Source: Arctopsyche grandis (Eukaryota > Arthropoda > Insecta > Trichoptera > Hydropsychidae). Taken from it: a DNA stretch of 64,000 nt. Positions 62,597-64,000 of this stretch are shown here, piece after piece. The position numbers and the translations under genes were made by a program. The stretch is taken from positions 35,261,691 through 35,325,690 of the forward strand of contig NC_135357.1 in assembly GCF_051622035.1 (NCBI RefSeq), read 5' to 3'. Within the stretch, counting starts at the first letter, position 1. Each line of letters starts with the position of its first letter. The notes under the pieces are model-generated. The model was not told where the DNA came from. It did not search any database and was given only the letters and a program-made list of their open reading frames with translations.

Positions 62597-63941
62597 GCTC
62601 CTAAATGGTTTCCTTGATTGTCCCGATTTACTGAGTAAGGTTGGAATCAGGATTCCAGTTACATATGTAGGTATTCTAGACACATTGCACTCTTTTCACT
62701 TAATCCTTTCAAAACCAATTCCCTAAAATATTCCTATCTACAGCGAGTTTATCGGGGAGCTGCATGATGTTGATCTATTCGGTATATCCTTGCATCAATT
62801 CAGAACTGCCATCAGGAGAGTCTTGATTGATTGATCCATTTCTATTTCTATTATATTATATAATCTTTATCCTATATTATATCACTTTATATTTAGTTAT
62901 GCACTGTCCTATTTTAAGAATGAAAACAAACAATGAAAACGCCACAACGTCGAACATGTCAAACATGGACCCTTTTTATTATTTTATACAATGTAAAATT
63001 ACAATTCATCAATTACATTTCACATACATATAATTAAATCGTCGGAAAGCTAACGGAGATCACAATTCACAAGCTTACAGTCTAACATATGCAACTTTCG
63101 ACCGTGAAGAACAATAAATTGAACACATTCAACACCTTTCATACACCGACGATACTTCCTACAGGACGACAATAAAACCACATCCCATAAAAAATATCGA
63201 TAAAAAAAATCCATATATATATAAATTAAAATAAAAAACTTAACACAACTACAACCGAACTTTCTAGTATAATTTTTGGTACTACAGCGTAGAAATTAAA
63301 GCTATATATTTTTCTTCAATCCTTACAACGAGAGCTAAGCGACTACTCCGATACGTCAGGCAATTGTATCGTCATATTGTCAGAAGGTATATATGTATGT
63401 ATTTTGTAACCAAATAAGCTTCATTCGCTTCCTATCACAGTGGACAATTCCATCAGCTGTCAGACCACAGAACGACGTAAACCATAACAGTCTTCAACAG
63501 ATTCGAGCTTCTAGGATTTTCTTCCGTCGCTCCGGGATCCGACCGGCACAATCGATAACATTTTTACTTGTTCATCTTTTAATACTGATTGTGGATGTGA
63601 TTAAACCTAGACGTATGTATGTGCGACACAAATAACAAATATAGGAAACCACAACCATATACGTATATAGTGTACAAAACCATACTATTGAAAACCCTAT
63701 CACAACTTCTCGTTCGCTTCAAAATACGGTGACTATATATTTTTTAATGTAAGTACATTCAACAAACTATCTTTTAAACTATCACTGAACATACGATCAT
63801 AACAATTGACTATATATGTTTACATAAATATTGAATACTGAGTATGTTCCACATTAGTTGGTAATTTTTACACGAGGGACGTTCTGCGAATCGTGATATT
63901 TATGTAAGCTGTCATGAAAACATTTTCAAAAACTAGGGTTG
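62597..63941. other. Intergenic; possible 3' UTR of a minus-strand gene
   Basis: No family is recognised. A short open stretch ends in HQFRTAIRRVLID and a stop near 62838, possibly a LINE ORF tail. Other frames, such as 63393-63635, lack domains. Confidence 0.3.
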
Positions 63942-64000
63942 TCAGTATCTATCCCAAAAGCGATGACATTGTTGCTGCTGCTGCACTTGAGTGCAGTTTT
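63942..64000 (-). CDS. Possible C-terminus of a polyQ protein (partial)
   Basis: Read from the right edge on the minus strand, one frame gives a short polyglutamine tract (QVQQQQQ) then CHRFWDRY and a TGA at 63942-63944. The window cuts the rest. This may be the end of a real gene or a chance frame over a CAG repeat; there is not enough sequence to decide. Confidence 0.25.
   Translation of the reverse strand, partial: NCTQVQQQQQCHRFWDRY

Overview
This is a stretch of insect nuclear genome. The genes are split by many phase-consistent GT-AG introns, the non-coding DNA is AT-rich with TATG/ATAC microsatellites, and the family content fits: a ZAD-type C2H2 zinc-finger gene, a parcas/SH3BP5 homologue, and a dense load of cut-and-paste transposons, MITEs, a tRNA-derived SINE and LINE fragments. 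A 26-exon 5-oxoprolinase gene argues against a fly-like compact genome. I favour a holometabolous insect, possibly Lepidoptera or Trichoptera, but the order cannot be proven from the sequence. No rRNA, tRNA, CRISPR or prokaryotic operon is present.

Gene layout: (1) 1157-5775, minus: a very long C2H2 zinc-finger protein (about 42 finger positions) joined to the second half of a ZAD domain; its first exon was not found. (2) 6905-9748: a hAT transposon with a broken transposase and a perfect 8-bp target duplication. (3) 10835-13371, plus: PPP2R3C (PP2A B''-gamma), 7 exons. (4) 13569-22569, minus: complete OPLAH (5-oxoprolinase), 26 exons, about 1292 aa, tail-to-tail with PPP2R3C (stop codons 200 bp apart). 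(5) 24228-29074, plus: complete NSUN2 (RNA m5C methyltransferase), 12 exons, 761 aa. (6) 32102-40500, minus: CEP104, 16 exons resolved and the first short exon missing. (7) 41829-43512, minus: PPP1R42, 6 exons, 319 aa. (8) 45772-55689, plus: the SH3BP5/parcas homologue, 7 exons, 721 aa. The last 8 kb (55690-64000) is almost all repeats, with a possible polyQ C-terminus of a minus-strand gene at the very end.

The genes are mostly unrelated housekeeping functions: phosphatase regulation, glutathione cycle, RNA methylation, cilium/centrosome and Rab11/SH3 signalling. CEP104 and PPP1R42 are the one thematic pair, being same-strand neighbours that both belong to centriole/cilium biology. All exon joins quoted were checked by reading phase.

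The accessory interest lies in the repeats. There are five copies of one TTAA-flanked (piggyBac-type) MITE, one of which carries a nested hAT element with a perfect 8-bp TSD. Two copies of a solo-LTR-like repeat have 4-bp TSDs, and one is split by another hAT with a perfect 8-bp TSD. A hAT MITE sits in the tRNA head of a SINE. A six-unit, 320-bp tandem array with dimeric higher-order structure lies in parcas intron 1. Several long fold-back structures occur, and one OPLAH intron consists almost wholly of a LINE fragment. I found no convincing previously undescribed multi-gene system; the best leads are listed in the findings.
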